A stretch of 64,000 nt of DNA from Pseudocitrobacter cyperus (GTDB taxonomy: Bacteria > Pseudomonadota > Gammaproteobacteria > Enterobacterales > Enterobacteriaceae), in contig NZ_JAYMYY010000001.1 in assembly GCF_039889165.1 (NCBI RefSeq), positions 124,001 to 188,000 on the forward strand. Direction: 5' to 3'. A model generated the notes under the pieces. That model searched no databases, was not told the origin of the DNA, and worked only from the letters and a program-made list of their open reading frames with translations. Below, one piece after another: positions 1 to 8,831 of this stretch. The position numbers and the translations under genes are program-made. Numbering within the stretch: position 1 is the first letter of the stretch; each line of letters starts with the position of its first letter.

Positions 1-2
1 TC

Positions 3-1223
3 CCGGATATTGCCAGTCAGTATTTTGGCCAGTCTCTCTCCAGCCGCCAGCTATTGGATCTCGCCAAAGACATCACCATCGCCTATCGCACTGAACTCAA
101 AGATACTCAGCAACTGCAAAAATGCGCCGACCGTCTGGCGCAGGCAACGCAGGATTTCCGTCTGCAACTGGGCGACCCGGGCTATCGCGGCAACCTGCGT
201 GAACTGCTGGCAGATAACACTATCCAGCGCGCGCTACTGCTCCTCGATGACGCTCTGGAACTCTGTTATGACGTCGCCAAACTGTCGCTGGGCCGTTCAG
301 CGTTGCTGGATGCCGCTTTTGAACGTGCGACCCTCTATCGTACACGACTGAAGCGATTGAAAGACGTCAATCAGCCGGGCTACAGCTACTGGTATGAGTG
401 CAATTCGCGCCACTTTACGATGGCGCTAACGCCGCTCACGGTGGCGGATAAATTCAAAGAAGTGATGGCGCAAAAGCCTGGCTCGTGGATTTTCACGTCC
501 GCGACGCTTTCGGTGAATGACGATCTCCATCACTTCACCGAACGTCTCGGTATTGGCGAAGCGCACGCATTGCTGTTGCCGAGCCCGTTTGACTACCAAC
601 ACCAGGCGCTGCTGTGTGTGCCGCGCAACCTGCCGCTGCCTAATCAGCCAGGCGCTGCGCGGCATCTGGCGGCCATGCTGAAACCGCTTATCGAAGCGAA
701 CGACGGCCGCTGCTTTATGCTCTGCACCTCGCATGCCATGATGCGTGACCTTGCCGAGCAGTTCCGCGCCACCATGACGCTGCCTGTGCTGTTACAGGGC
801 GAAACCAGCAAAGGGCAGTTGCTTCAGCAGTTTGTCAGCGCCGGGAACGCTCTGCTGGTCGCGACCAGCAGCTTCTGGGAAGGGGTGGACGTGCGGGGTG
901 ATGCGCTGTCGCTGGTGATCATCGATAAGCTTCCGTTTACCTCGCCGGACGATCCGCTGTTGAAAGCGCGAATGGAAGATTGCCGCCTGCGCGGCGGCGA
1001 CCCTTTCGAAGATGTCCAGCTTCCGGATGCGGTCATTACCCTTAAGCAGGGCGTCGGGCGACTGATTCGCGATACTGACGATCGCGGTGTGCTGGTGATT
1101 TGTGACAACCGCCTGGTCATGCGCCCCTACGGCGCGACGTTTCTTGCCAGCCTGCCGCCTGCGCCGCGTACCCGCGATATCGGCCGTGCGGTTCGCTTCC
1201 TGGCGATGTCATCCATTCGTTAA
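3..1223 (+). CDS. yoaA: YoaA, DinG/XPD-family DNA helicase (5' end outside window)
   Basis: C-terminal part of a superfamily 2 iron-sulfur DNA helicase. The frame is open from the first bases of the window, so the gene starts upstream and the Walker A and FeS-cysteine regions are not visible. Seen here are the late helicase motifs: an ATSSFWEGVDVRGD segment (motif V region) and QGVGRLIRDTDDRG (motif VI arginines). From family knowledge, YoaA works with the Pol III chi subunit (HolC) in repair of stalled forks. Linkage to tsaB downstream matches the E. coli order. Confidence 0.93.
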   Translation, partial: PDIASQYFGQSLSSRQLLDLAKDITIAYRTELKDTQQLQKCADRLAQATQDFRLQLGDPGYRGNLRELLADNTIQRALLLLDDALELCYDVAKLSLGRSALLDAAFERATLYRTRLKRLKDVNQPGYSYWYECNSRHFTMALTPLTVADKFKEVMAQKPGSWIFTSATLSVNDDLHHFTERLGIGEAHALLLPSPFDYQHQALLCVPRNLPLPNQPGAARHLAAMLKPLIEANDGRCFMLCTSHAMMRDLAEQFRATMTLPVLLQGETSKGQLLQQFVSAGNALLVATSSFWEGVDVRGDALSLVIIDKLPFTSPDDPLLKARMEDCRLRGGDPFEDVQLPDAVITLKQGVGRLIRDTDDRGVLVICDNRLVMRPYGATFLASLPPAPRTRDIGRAVRFLAMSSIR

Positions 1224-1301
1224 CAGAGGCGCAGCCTGGTGCAAAGTGTGCTAAGATGCGCGCCATTTTATTGATCTGCAATTGCGAGAGCGCGACGAAT
1301 C

Positions 1302-2000
1302 ATGCGAATTCTGGCTATCGACACCGCCACGGAAGCCTGCTCGGCTGCCCTGTGGAACAACGGTGAAATCTGTGCTCATTTTGAACTTTGTCCTCGTGAA
1401 CACACCCAACGTATTCTGCCTGTCGTGCAGGATATTCTGAGCCAAAGTGGCGTCACCTTAACGGAGCTGGATGCGCTGGCGTTCGGCCGCGGCCCCGGCA
1501 GTTTTACCGGCGTGCGTATCGGCATCGGTATCGCTCAGGGCCTGGCGCTGGGCGCGGAACTGCCGATGATTGGCGTCTCAACGCTTGCCACCATGGCGCA
1601 GGGCGCATTCCGCAAAAGTGGTGCGATGCGCGTACTGGCGGCCATTGATGCGCGGATGGGCGAAGTTTACTGGGCCGAGTATGTGCGTGATGAGCAGGGC
1701 GTCTGGCACGGCGAAGAAAGCGAAGCGGTGCTGAAACCGGAAGCCGTGAAAGAACGTCTGACGCAGTTATCCGGTGAATGGGTGACGGTCGGTACGGGGT
1801 GGCCGGCATGGCCCGATCTGGCGGCTGAAGCCACGCATCTGACGATTGGTGACGGCGATGTTTTGCTGCCGGAAGCTGAAGATATGCTGCCCATCGCCTG
1901 TTACCTGCTGGCGCAGGGGAAAACCGTCGCTGTTGAGAAAGCCGAACCTAAATATTTACGCAACGAAGTGGCATGGAAGAAACTTCCGGGTCGTGAATGA
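1302..2000 (+). CDS. tsaB: tRNA threonylcarbamoyladenosine (t6A37) biosynthesis protein TsaB
   Basis: Non-catalytic ASKHA-fold partner of TsaD. With TsaD and TsaE it transfers the threonylcarbamoyl group to A37 of ANN-decoding tRNAs in the cytoplasm. The 232 residues match the usual length of about 231. The N-terminus MRILAIDTATEACSAAL and the GRGPGSFTGVRIG segment near residues 62-74 are typical. The ATG at 1302 is the family start. It lies 78 bases after yoaA, with yeaY 37 bases downstream on the same strand. Confidence 0.96.
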   Translation: MRILAIDTATEACSAALWNNGEICAHFELCPREHTQRILPVVQDILSQSGVTLTELDALAFGRGPGSFTGVRIGIGIAQGLALGAELPMIGVSTLATMAQGAFRKSGAMRVLAAIDARMGEVYWAEYVRDEQGVWHGEESEAVLKPEAVKERLTQLSGEWVTVGTGWPAWPDLAAEATHLTIGDGDVLLPEAEDMLPIACYLLAQGKTVAVEKAEPKYLRNEVAWKKLPGRE

Positions 2001-2037
2001 ATCTTAGTAAGTAAATACTGAGAAAAGGAGTTGCATC

Positions 2038-2625
2038 ATGGCAGGTCAGAACGTTGTTATCCGCGTGGCTATCGCAGGGCTTATTGCCGCTGCGCTCAGT
2101 GGCTGCGTTAGCGTGCCGGATGCTATTAAGGGCAGCAGCCCAACGCCGCAGCAGGATCTGGTGCGGGTGATGGCGTCACCACAGCTTTATGTCGGCCAGG
2201 AATCTCGTTTCGGCGGGAAAGTGGTTAGCGTACAGAATACTAACGGCAACACCCGACTGGAAATTGCCACCGTACCGCTTGATAGCGGCGCACGTCCCAT
2301 TCTAGGCGAACCTTCGCGCGGGCGTATTTATGCCGATGTGAATGGTTTCCTTGATCCGGTCGATTTCCGTGGGCAACTGGTGACGGTCGTTGGCCCTATT
2401 GCCGGTACAGTCGACGGTAAAATTGGCAACACGCCCTACAAATATCTGCGTATACAGACGACGGGCTACAAACGCTGGCGCGTGACGCAGCAGGTAGTGA
2501 TGCCGCCGCAGCCTATTGACCCCTGGTTCTATGGCCCGCACCCATGGCGTGGAGGTTATGGTTATGGCGGCTGGGGATGGTACAACCCAGGCCCCGCGCA
2601 GGTACAAACCATCGTTACTGAATAA
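2038..2625 (+). CDS. yeaY: Slp-family outer-membrane lipoprotein YeaY
   Basis: Predicted lipoprotein of 195 residues. The signal peptide ends in the lipobox ALSGC, with Cys23 as the lipidated residue. The body resembles the Slp/YeaY family (two OB-like halves), and the C-terminus is rich in Gly, Trp, Tyr and Pro. An AAAAGGAG Shine-Dalgarno precedes the ATG. A strong hairpin terminator follows. E. coli yeaY is known as a sigma-E regulon member; I did not identify a sigma-E promoter here. Function beyond the envelope is unknown. Confidence 0.9.
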   Translation: MAGQNVVIRVAIAGLIAAALSGCVSVPDAIKGSSPTPQQDLVRVMASPQLYVGQESRFGGKVVSVQNTNGNTRLEIATVPLDSGARPILGEPSRGRIYADVNGFLDPVDFRGQLVTVVGPIAGTVDGKIGNTPYKYLRIQTTGYKRWRVTQQVVMPPQPIDPWFYGPHPWRGGYGYGGWGWYNPGPAQVQTIVTE

Positions 2626-2644
2626 CGAATTGATTTGTAAAAGA

Positions 2645-2675
2645 AAAGAGACAGCGGCTAGTCCGCTGTCTCTTT
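2645..2675 (+). terminator. Rho-independent terminator after yeaY
   Basis: A 13-base stem (AAAGAGACAGCGG with CCGCTGTCTCTTT, 5-base loop) is followed by a T-rich tract, 20 bases after the yeaY stop. Confidence 0.85.
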
Positions 2676-2740
2676 ATTTAGATGGTATTCGAAAAATAAA
2701 AAGTGACGCGCTTCGCAACCCTGATTTCGCGTAATTAATA

Positions 2741-2757
2741 AACTGGTACGCTGAGTT
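2741..2757 (+). promoter_or_regulatory. Candidate FadR operator upstream of fadD
   Basis: AACTGGTACGCTGAGTT closely resembles the FadR consensus AACTGGTCNGACCTGTT and the E. coli fadD operator. It sits 73 bases before the fadD start, which fits long-chain acyl-CoA-relieved repression by the FadR encoded at 15510 in this window. Confidence 0.65.
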
Positions 2758-2829
2758 AATATTATGTTAACAGATGGCATGTTTATTGGGGCTGCGATGA
2801 CGACGAATGCTTATTTTAGAGGTGATGCT

Positions 2830-4515
2830 TTGAAGAAGGTTTGGCTTAACCGTTATCCGGCCGATGTTCCGGCGGATATCAATCCTGACCGTTATCAATC
2901 CCTGGTTGAACTCTTTGAACATGCGACGACGCGCTACGCTGACCAGCCAGCTTTCGTCAACATGGGCGAAGTGATGACGTTTCGTAAACTGGAAGAGCGT
3001 AGCCGCGCGTTTGCCGCGTATCTGCAGCAGGGGCTGGGGTTACAGAAGGGCGATCGCGTTGCGCTGATGATGCCGAACCTGCTGCAATATCCGGTCGCCC
3101 TGTTTGGTATATTGCGCGCCGGGATGATTGCGGTGAACGTCAACCCGCTTTACACCCCTCGCGAACTGGAGCATCAGCTTAACGACAGCGGTGCGGCGGC
3201 GATTGTGATTGTCTCCAACTTTGCTCATACCCTGGAAAAGGTTGTTGATAATACGCAGGTTAAACACGTCATCCTGACGCGTATGGGCGATCAGCTTTCC
3301 ACCGCGAAAGGTACGCTGGTTAACTTTGTGGTGAAGTACATCAAACGTCTGGTGCCGAAATATCATCTGCCGGATGCCATCTCCTTCCGTCGCGCACTGC
3401 ATAATGGTTATCGTCTGCAGTACGTCAAACCAGAGATCTCCGCGGACGATCTGGCTTTCCTGCAATACACCGGCGGTACTACCGGCGTGGCGAAGGGCGC
3501 GATGCTCACCCATCGCAATATGCTTGCGAACCTGGAACAGGTGAATGCCACTTACGGGCCGCTGTTGCACCGGGGAAGCGAACTGGTGATCACCGCGCTG
3601 CCGCTCTATCACATCTTTGCGCTCACCATGAACTGCCTGTTGTTTATCGAACTGGGTGGCAAGAACGTACTCATCACCAACCCGCGTGATATTCCCGGCC
3701 TGGTAAAAGAGCTGGCGAAATACCCGTTTACCGCCATGACCGGTGTGAACACGCTGTTCAATGCGTTGCTGAATAATAAAGAGTTCCAGCAGCTTGATTT
3801 CTCCACGCTGCACCTTTCGGCCGGTGGCGGTATGCCGGTACAAAATGCCGTTGCGGAGCGCTGGGTAAAACTCACGGGTCAGTATCTGCTGGAAGGTTAT
3901 GGTCTGACGGAGTGCTCGCCGCTGGTCAGCGTCAACCCGCATGATATTGACTATCATAGTGGCAGCATCGGCCTGCCGGTACCGTCGACTGACGTCAAGC
4001 TGGTTGACGATGATGGCAATGAGGTCGCCCATGGCGAGCCTGGTGAACTGTGCGTGAAAGGGCCACAGGTCATGCTGGGTTACTGGCAACGTCCTGATGC
4101 CACCGACGAAATTATCAAAGACGGCTGGCTGTACACCGGTGATATCGCGGTGATGGATGATGAAGGCTTCCTGCGCATTGTCGATCGTAAAAAAGATATG
4201 ATCCTCGTCTCCGGTTTCAACGTTTACCCGAACGAAATTGAAGATGTGGTGATGCAACATCCCGGCGTACAGGAAGTGGCGGCGGTAGGCGTTCCGGCGG
4301 GTAGTAGCGGCGAAACGGTGAAGATTTTCGTGGTGAAAAAAGATGCCGCATTAACCGATGAGGCGCTCATCACTTTCTGTCGCCGTCAGTTGACGGGCTA
4401 TAAAGTGCCGAAACTTGTCGAATTCCGGGATGAATTACCGAAGTCTAATGTTGGTAAGATTTTGAGACGAGAATTACGTGACGAAGCCCGCGCTAAAGTA
4501 GAGAATAAAGGCTGA
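2830..4515 (+). CDS. fadD: Long-chain-fatty-acid-CoA ligase FadD (TTG start)
   Basis: Acyl-CoA synthetase that activates exogenous long-chain fatty acids at the inner membrane with ATP and CoA, the entry step to beta-oxidation. It shows the AMP-binding P-loop YTGGTTGVAKGA near residue 213, the GYGLTECSP motif and the C-terminal KSNVGKILRRELR lysine region. The start is placed at the TTG at 2830 behind AGAGGTGA. This gives 561 residues and the N-terminus MKKVWLNRYPADVP, identical in length to E. coli FadD, which also uses TTG. In-frame ATGs at 2764 and 2797 would add an unconserved extension. Confidence 0.95.
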   Translation: MKKVWLNRYPADVPADINPDRYQSLVELFEHATTRYADQPAFVNMGEVMTFRKLEERSRAFAAYLQQGLGLQKGDRVALMMPNLLQYPVALFGILRAGMIAVNVNPLYTPRELEHQLNDSGAAAIVIVSNFAHTLEKVVDNTQVKHVILTRMGDQLSTAKGTLVNFVVKYIKRLVPKYHLPDAISFRRALHNGYRLQYVKPEISADDLAFLQYTGGTTGVAKGAMLTHRNMLANLEQVNATYGPLLHRGSELVITALPLYHIFALTMNCLLFIELGGKNVLITNPRDIPGLVKELAKYPFTAMTGVNTLFNALLNNKEFQQLDFSTLHLSAGGGMPVQNAVAERWVKLTGQYLLEGYGLTECSPLVSVNPHDIDYHSGSIGLPVPSTDVKLVDDDGNEVAHGEPGELCVKGPQVMLGYWQRPDATDEIIKDGWLYTGDIAVMDDEGFLRIVDRKKDMILVSGFNVYPNEIEDVVMQHPGVQEVAAVGVPAGSSGETVKIFVVKKDAALTDEALITFCRRQLTGYKVPKLVEFRDELPKSNVGKILRRELRDEARAKVENKG

Positions 4516-4534
4516 GTAATTTCTGAGTCGCCAG

Positions 4535-4558
4535 ACGCCGGCTATGCCGGCGTTTTTA
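4535..4558 (+). terminator. Rho-independent terminator after fadD
   Basis: Stem ACGCCGGC / GCCGGCGT with a 3-base loop, followed by TTTTATT, between fadD and rnd. Confidence 0.85.
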
Positions 4559-4584
4559 TTGGGCGCAATCTAAGAGAGTATGAT

Positions 4585-5712
4585 TTGAACTATCAGATGA
4601 TCACCACCAACGAAGCGCTGAGCACCCTGTGTGACGCGGTTTCGCAGGTTACATCCATCGCGCTGGACACTGAATTTGTCCGCACCCGTACCTATTATCC
4701 GCAACTGGGGCTGATTCAGTTGTTCGATGGTCAGCAGACATCGCTTATCGACCCGCTCGGTATTACCGACTGGTCGCCGCTCCAGGCGATTTTGCAGGAC
4801 AGCAACATTACCAAGTATCTGCATGCGGGAAGTGAAGACCTGGAAGTGTTTCTGAATGTATTCGGTTCGATGCCAAAACCGCTCATTGATACTCAAATCC
4901 TTGCGGCGTTTTGTGGTCGCCCGATGTCCTGGGGCTTCGCGGCGATGGTGGAAGAGTATTCTGGCGTCAAACTGGATAAAAGTGAGTCGCGCACCGACTG
5001 GCTGGCACGTCCGCTGACGGAACGTCAGTGTATTTATGCGGCGGCGGACGTCTGGTATTTGCTGCCTATCGCTCATAAGTTGATGGCGGAAACCGAACAA
5101 GCAGGCAGATTAGACGCCGCGCTGGATGAGTGTCGCCTGATGCAGCAACGTCGTCAGGAAGTGGTTGACCCGGCAGAGGCCTGGCGTGATATCACCAACG
5201 CCTGGCAGCTACGCACACGACAACTGGCATGCCTGCAAATGCTGGCAGACTGGCGTCTGCGCAAAGCCCGTGAGCGTGATCTGGCGGTTAATTTCGTGGT
5301 GCGTGAAGAGCATTTGTGGAGCGTGGCGCGCTATATGCCGGGCAGCATGGGCGAACTGGACAGCCTGGGACTCTCGGGTAGCGAAATCCGTTTTCATGGT
5401 AAAACGCTGTTGAGCCTGGTCGCCAAAGCGCAGGCGCTGCCGGAAGAGGCATTGCCGGAACCGCTGCTGAACCTGATGGATATGCCTGGCTATCGTAAAG
5501 CGTTTAAAGAGATTAAAGCGCTGGTGCAGGAAGTGGGGCAGGAGTCTGGCGTGAGTGCCGAGCTGCTGGCTTCCCGCCGTCAGATAAACCAGTTGCTGAA
5601 CTGGCACTGGCAGTTGAAAACGTTTAACACCCCACCGGAAATGGTTTCCGGTTGGCGGGGCGAGTTGCTGAGCGCGCGTCTTGACGCACTGCTTGCTGAG
5701 TATCCCCGCTAA
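4585..5712 (+). CDS. rnd: Ribonuclease D
   Basis: 3'-5' exoribonuclease that trims tRNA precursors and other small RNAs. It has a DEDD nuclease domain (Asp28 and Glu30 in ALDTEFVRTRTYYPQ, later HAGSEDLEVF and YAAADVWYLLP) followed by two HRDC-type domains. It is 375 residues, the E. coli length. It starts with TTG at 4585, as E. coli rnd does. The gene follows the fadD terminator and is probably transcribed alone. Confidence 0.96.
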   Translation: MNYQMITTNEALSTLCDAVSQVTSIALDTEFVRTRTYYPQLGLIQLFDGQQTSLIDPLGITDWSPLQAILQDSNITKYLHAGSEDLEVFLNVFGSMPKPLIDTQILAAFCGRPMSWGFAAMVEEYSGVKLDKSESRTDWLARPLTERQCIYAAADVWYLLPIAHKLMAETEQAGRLDAALDECRLMQQRRQEVVDPAEAWRDITNAWQLRTRQLACLQMLADWRLRKARERDLAVNFVVREEHLWSVARYMPGSMGELDSLGLSGSEIRFHGKTLLSLVAKAQALPEEALPEPLLNLMDMPGYRKAFKEIKALVQEVGQESGVSAELLASRRQINQLLNWHWQLKTFNTPPEMVSGWRGELLSARLDALLAEYPR

Positions 5713-5717
5713 AAAAG

Positions 5718-5750
5718 AAACCCCGGAAGCAGCTTGCCTTCCGGGGTTTT
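5718..5750. terminator. Bidirectional terminator between rnd and minE
   Basis: A 12-base stem (AAACCCCGGAAG / CTTCCGGGGTTT) has an A-run on its left and T-run on its right, so it can end both the rnd transcript and the opposing min operon. Confidence 0.85.
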
Positions 5751-5771
5751 GAACAGACTAAACCGACGCTA

Positions 5772-6041
5772 TCAGGATTTCGACTCTTCCGCTTCCGGTA
5801 AGGTCACGTTAAGTTCCAGAATCGAGATATCGCCGTCCTTCTGCTCCAGTTGCACCGTCACCATTTCCGGGTCTATCTGAATGTACTTGCAGATGACTTC
5901 CAGGATGTCCTTGCGTAACTGCGGCAGATAATGCGGCTCAGCATCGCTGCGACGGCGTTCTGCGACAATAATCTGTAATCGTTCTTTCGCGATATTAGCG
6001 GTGCTCTTTTTTCGTGAGAGAAAAAAGTCGAGTAATGCCAT
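5772..6041 (-). CDS. minE: Cell-division topological specificity factor MinE
   Basis: Stimulates the MinD ATPase and drives pole-to-pole Min oscillation, so that Z-ring inhibition is lifted only at mid-cell. At 89 residues it has the membrane-targeting N-terminus MALLDFFLSRKKSTANIAKERL, the anti-MinCD helix (KERLQIIVAERR) and the C-terminal dimerisation domain. It is the last gene of the minCDE operon, 3 bases after minD. Confidence 0.97.
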   Translation of the reverse strand: MALLDFFLSRKKSTANIAKERLQIIVAERRRSDAEPHYLPQLRKDILEVICKYIQIDPEMVTVQLEQKDGDISILELNVTLPEAEESKS

Positions 6042-6044
6042 AAT

Positions 6045-6857
6045 TTATCCTCCGAACAGGCGTTTGAGGAAACCTTTCTTCTCTTCTTCAATGAAGCGGA
6101 AAGGACGTTCTTCTCCCAACAGACGATCCACGGTGTCGGCGTAAGCTTTACCTGCGTCGGACACCGCATCCAGAATCACCGGTTCACCCTGGTTGGATGC
6201 GCGCAGTACTGACTGATCTTCCGGGATAACGCCAACCAGTTTAATGCGCAGAATTTCCAGCACATCTTCCATGCTCAGCATATCGCCTTTGTTGACGCGA
6301 CCCGGATTGTAACGGGTGAGCAGCAGGTGCTCTTTGATGGGGTCTTCACCATTCTCAGCGCGACGTGATTTCGAGGCCAGAATGCCCAGAATGCGGTCGG
6401 AGTCGCGCACGGAAGAGACTTCCGGGTTGGTGGTGATAATGGCTTCATCAGCGAAGTAGAGCGCCATCAGCGCGCCGGTTTCGATACCCGCCGGGGAGTC
6501 GCAGACCACAAAGTCGAACTCCATCTTTTTCAGTTCGTCGAGGACTTTCTCGACGCCTTCGCGGGTCAGCGCGTCTTTATCACGGGTCTGAGACGCCGGG
6601 AGAATAAACAAGTTTTCGGTGCGCTTGTCTTTAATCAGCGCCTGATTCAGCGTGGCATCACCCTGAATAACATTAACAAAATCATAAACAACGCGACGTT
6701 CACAGCCCATGATCAGGTCGAGGTTACGCAGACCGATATCGAAGTCGATAACGACAGTTTTCTTTCCCTTCTGCGCCAAACCAGTCGCGATGGCCGCGCT
6801 GGAGGTGGTTTTGCCCACGCCCCCTTTACCCGAAGTCACAACAATAATGCGTGCCAT
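6045..6857 (-). CDS. minD: Septum site-determining ATPase MinD
   Basis: ParA/MinD-type ATPase that binds the membrane in the ATP state and recruits MinC and MinE. The deviant Walker A GKGGVGKTT includes Lys11 and Lys16. The C-terminus ends in the amphipathic membrane-targeting helix KKGFLKRLFGG. It is 270 residues, as in E. coli, and is the middle gene of minC-minD-minE. Confidence 0.98.
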   Translation of the reverse strand: MARIIVVTSGKGGVGKTTSSAAIATGLAQKGKKTVVIDFDIGLRNLDLIMGCERRVVYDFVNVIQGDATLNQALIKDKRTENLFILPASQTRDKDALTREGVEKVLDELKKMEFDFVVCDSPAGIETGALMALYFADEAIITTNPEVSSVRDSDRILGILASKSRRAENGEDPIKEHLLLTRYNPGRVNKGDMLSMEDVLEILRIKLVGVIPEDQSVLRASNQGEPVILDAVSDAGKAYADTVDRLLGEERPFRFIEEEKKGFLKRLFGG

Positions 6858-6879
6858 AGAAATTCCTTGTTAAAAGGGA

Positions 6880-7587
6880 TTAATTAAACGGTTGAATTGA
6901 CAAAGCGCTGTCGTCTAAACGCAGACGCGCCGCTTTGCCATAAAACTCGGCTGGGATCTTATCGCTCAGCCAATATTCCCCGGCAATGGACATCAGTTCC
7001 GCTGCAAGGTGTGTACAAAAAATTTGTGCTTCCCGATCACCGGCAGCACCTGCCAGCACGCGTCCCCGCATCATGCCATACACATGAATGTTACCATCAG
7101 CGATAAGCTCAGCGCCCGCGCTCACGTGATTTGTAACAATCAGATCACAGTTTGGCGCATAAATGCGCTGACCGGAACGAATCGGCGCATCTATCAATCG
7201 TGTTTTTGTGATCGTGCTAACAGTTGGGATGGGTTCTGCCTGTGGTTGTGGTTCAACAGGAGCAGGGCGGGTGACTTTTTCTTTACCCTCAGTGAGTAAA
7301 GGAAGACCCGCCTTGTCGATTTCTGCTTTCATGCGCGGGTTCTTCGCGCCGCTCACGCCCACAATACGCAAGCCTGCTGCAATAATCGCTTGTTGCAACG
7401 GCTGCCATTGGGTTGTCTCTTCCAGGCTACTGACGTTTACCACCACCGGCGCGTGACGAAAAAAAGCCGGAGCCTGGGCCACCTTGTCCTCTAACGCCTG
7501 ACGAATAATCTCGGGATTTGCCTCATGCAAATGCACCACTGATAAAGTGAAGCTACTGCCTTTAAGTTCGATTGGCGTGTTTGACAT
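6880..7587 (-). CDS. minC: Septum site-determining protein MinC
   Basis: FtsZ polymerisation inhibitor. The N-terminal FtsZ-binding domain (MSNTPIELKGSSFTL onwards) is joined by a Pro-rich linker near residues 105-120 to a C-terminal beta-helix that binds MinD (RSGQRIYAP, SAGAELIADGNIHVYG). The frame stays open upstream, but the conserved family start is the ATG at 7587, giving 235 residues. The linker is longer and more Pro/Gln-rich than in E. coli. First gene of the min operon. Confidence 0.96.
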   Translation of the reverse strand: MSNTPIELKGSSFTLSVVHLHEANPEIIRQALEDKVAQAPAFFRHAPVVVNVSSLEETTQWQPLQQAIIAAGLRIVGVSGAKNPRMKAEIDKAGLPLLTEGKEKVTRPAPVEPQPQAEPIPTVSTITKTRLIDAPIRSGQRIYAPNCDLIVTNHVSAGAELIADGNIHVYGMMRGRVLAGAAGDREAQIFCTHLAAELMSIAGEYWLSDKIPAEFYGKAARLRLDDSALSIQPFN

Positions 7588-7995
7588 CCTGGCCTTACTC
7601 AATTTGCTATTTATCATCCAGCACAATGCGGTGATATTCCGAAGACTATCAGGCATGTTATAGTCACTGATATATAGAGGCAAGTAACCACAGGCCTAAA
7701 TAAGAGTAAAAGTATGTTTTATGAAAGAAGCCTCCCCAAATTGGCCATAAAAAAAGCCCTATGCATCAGTTGGGGGCGTATCCTGATGCATATGACTTAG
7801 GCCTTGCATCCCTGCGCCAAAACCAACAAACATTGTTCAAATATTCAGCACTAAGATGCCATGAATCTCAGAATTGATTTCGTCAATGTCTGATTGTTTT
7901 TACATGCCTGTAGCAAATGCTTATTAGTATGGCATTTCATACCCATACCAAACTCTGATTGTCCCTTCATCTAATCGCGTTCATCCGTTTCGCTG
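7588..7995. other. Intergenic region upstream of minC
   Basis: No gene supported in these 408 bases. The part next to minC should carry the min promoter; I could not fix its elements. The only clear structure is the hairpin at 7760-7792, reported separately. The remaining 200 bases up to the small gene at 7996 are AT-rich with no supported reading frame. Confidence 0.5.
7760..7792 (-). terminator. Probable terminator on the minus strand
   Basis: A perfect 10-base inverted repeat (TATGCATCAG / CTGATGCATA, 13-base loop) is followed on the minus strand by AGGGCTTTTTTT. It would end the transcript of the small minus-strand gene at 7996-8256, leaving a 3' untranslated stretch of about 200 bases. 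Confidence 0.55.
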
Positions 7996-8256
7996 TTAAT
8001 TCCCTGTGGTGAGTAAGGCTAAGATTCTCTCTTTCAGTTTATCCTCATACCCCTCCTGGGTGGGGTGGTTGAATTGAACAAGTGGAGCAGAACTTTTTTC
8101 CTGTTCATATGAGTTTGCAAGCAGACCAGGCTCGCTGCCCATTTTGTTAATGACACTGGATAACACTGTGATGGCAACCTTTGAGGCATCAAGGTCGAGG
8201 CGCAGTTCAGCAATGGTTTGCTCAAGAATTTCAACGCGTTCATTTATTTCAGCCAT
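7996..8256 (-). CDS. Small coiled-coil protein of unknown function
   Basis: An 86-residue protein I do not recognise. Residues 1-40 form a heptad-like pattern (MAEINERVEILEQTIAEL) that predicts a coiled coil, so it is probably an oligomeric cytoplasmic protein. There is no signal peptide or membrane segment. GGGAGG lies 4 bases before the ATG, a good ribosome-binding site. The gene stands alone between the min operon and the YagU-like gene, with a likely terminator about 200 bases downstream. Confidence 0.6.
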   Translation of the reverse strand: MAEINERVEILEQTIAELRLDLDASKVAITVLSSVINKMGSEPGLLANSYEQEKSSAPLVQFNHPTQEGYEDKLKERILALLTTGN

Positions 8257-8473
8257 TTAACCTCCCGGGCCCTGTGGGCCGACGTTCAAAGAACATCTGT
8301 TTCAACACTGAACTTAAAGTATAGAAGTGCAGGAGAAGAATGGGGTCAGTCAATCTGTTGCCAGGTGGATGTAATAGGTGACGGCTGGTGACTGATTCCT
8401 GTCTGGTTGAGTATTCGTTCATTACCACTCGATTATCTTGTGTCTAAGTCATTCGTATGAAGGGACATGGATA

Positions 8474-8587
8474 ATGGAGTATTCTTTCTTTGTGATTCTG
8501 GGGATGTTTGCTTTCGGTCAGGGGCTTTTGGTGTTGGCTATTGTCTGCCTTATTATGCTGGCATCAAGATTAAACCCTCCGGATTAA
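8474..8587 (+). CDS. Candidate 37-residue single-span membrane peptide
   Basis: A short frame encoding a 37-residue peptide starting MEYSFFVILGMFAFGQ. About 25 consecutive hydrophobic residues form one membrane helix, followed by a polar tail ending SRLNPPD. AGGGA lies 8 bases upstream of the ATG. The competing longer frame starting at 8467 is in another register and has no such pattern. No recognised family. Confidence 0.45.
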   Translation: MEYSFFVILGMFAFGQGLLVLAIVCLIMLASRLNPPD

Positions 8588-8831
8588 GTCCTGTCCACCC
8601 GATAAGAGGCCTGGCGGTTATCGATAAAATGTCGGCTCATTGTTGCTATTCTAATTATACTGTGGAGTGGTTATTGTTCGTGTGATGCTTTTTGTTTTGC
8701 CTGGAATGAGAAAAATCCCTTTATTTAATTAATAAATTGGTTTAGCCAAGATTTTGTGATGTTGATCAAGAAAATGCGGCTCTGTTTGATGAAGATAGAG
8801 TTACTTATCATTATCATTTGGTGGTATAGCC

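Noticed and set aside
3040..4260. 406-codon minus-strand frame opposite fadD
   Set aside because: Antisense shadow of a strongly conserved gene; no Shine-Dalgarno and no recognisable domain.
8797..8819. Fur-box-like TTATCATTATCATTTG upstream of the YagU-like gene
   Set aside because: Only one half matches the Fur consensus well (11 of 19 positions overall).
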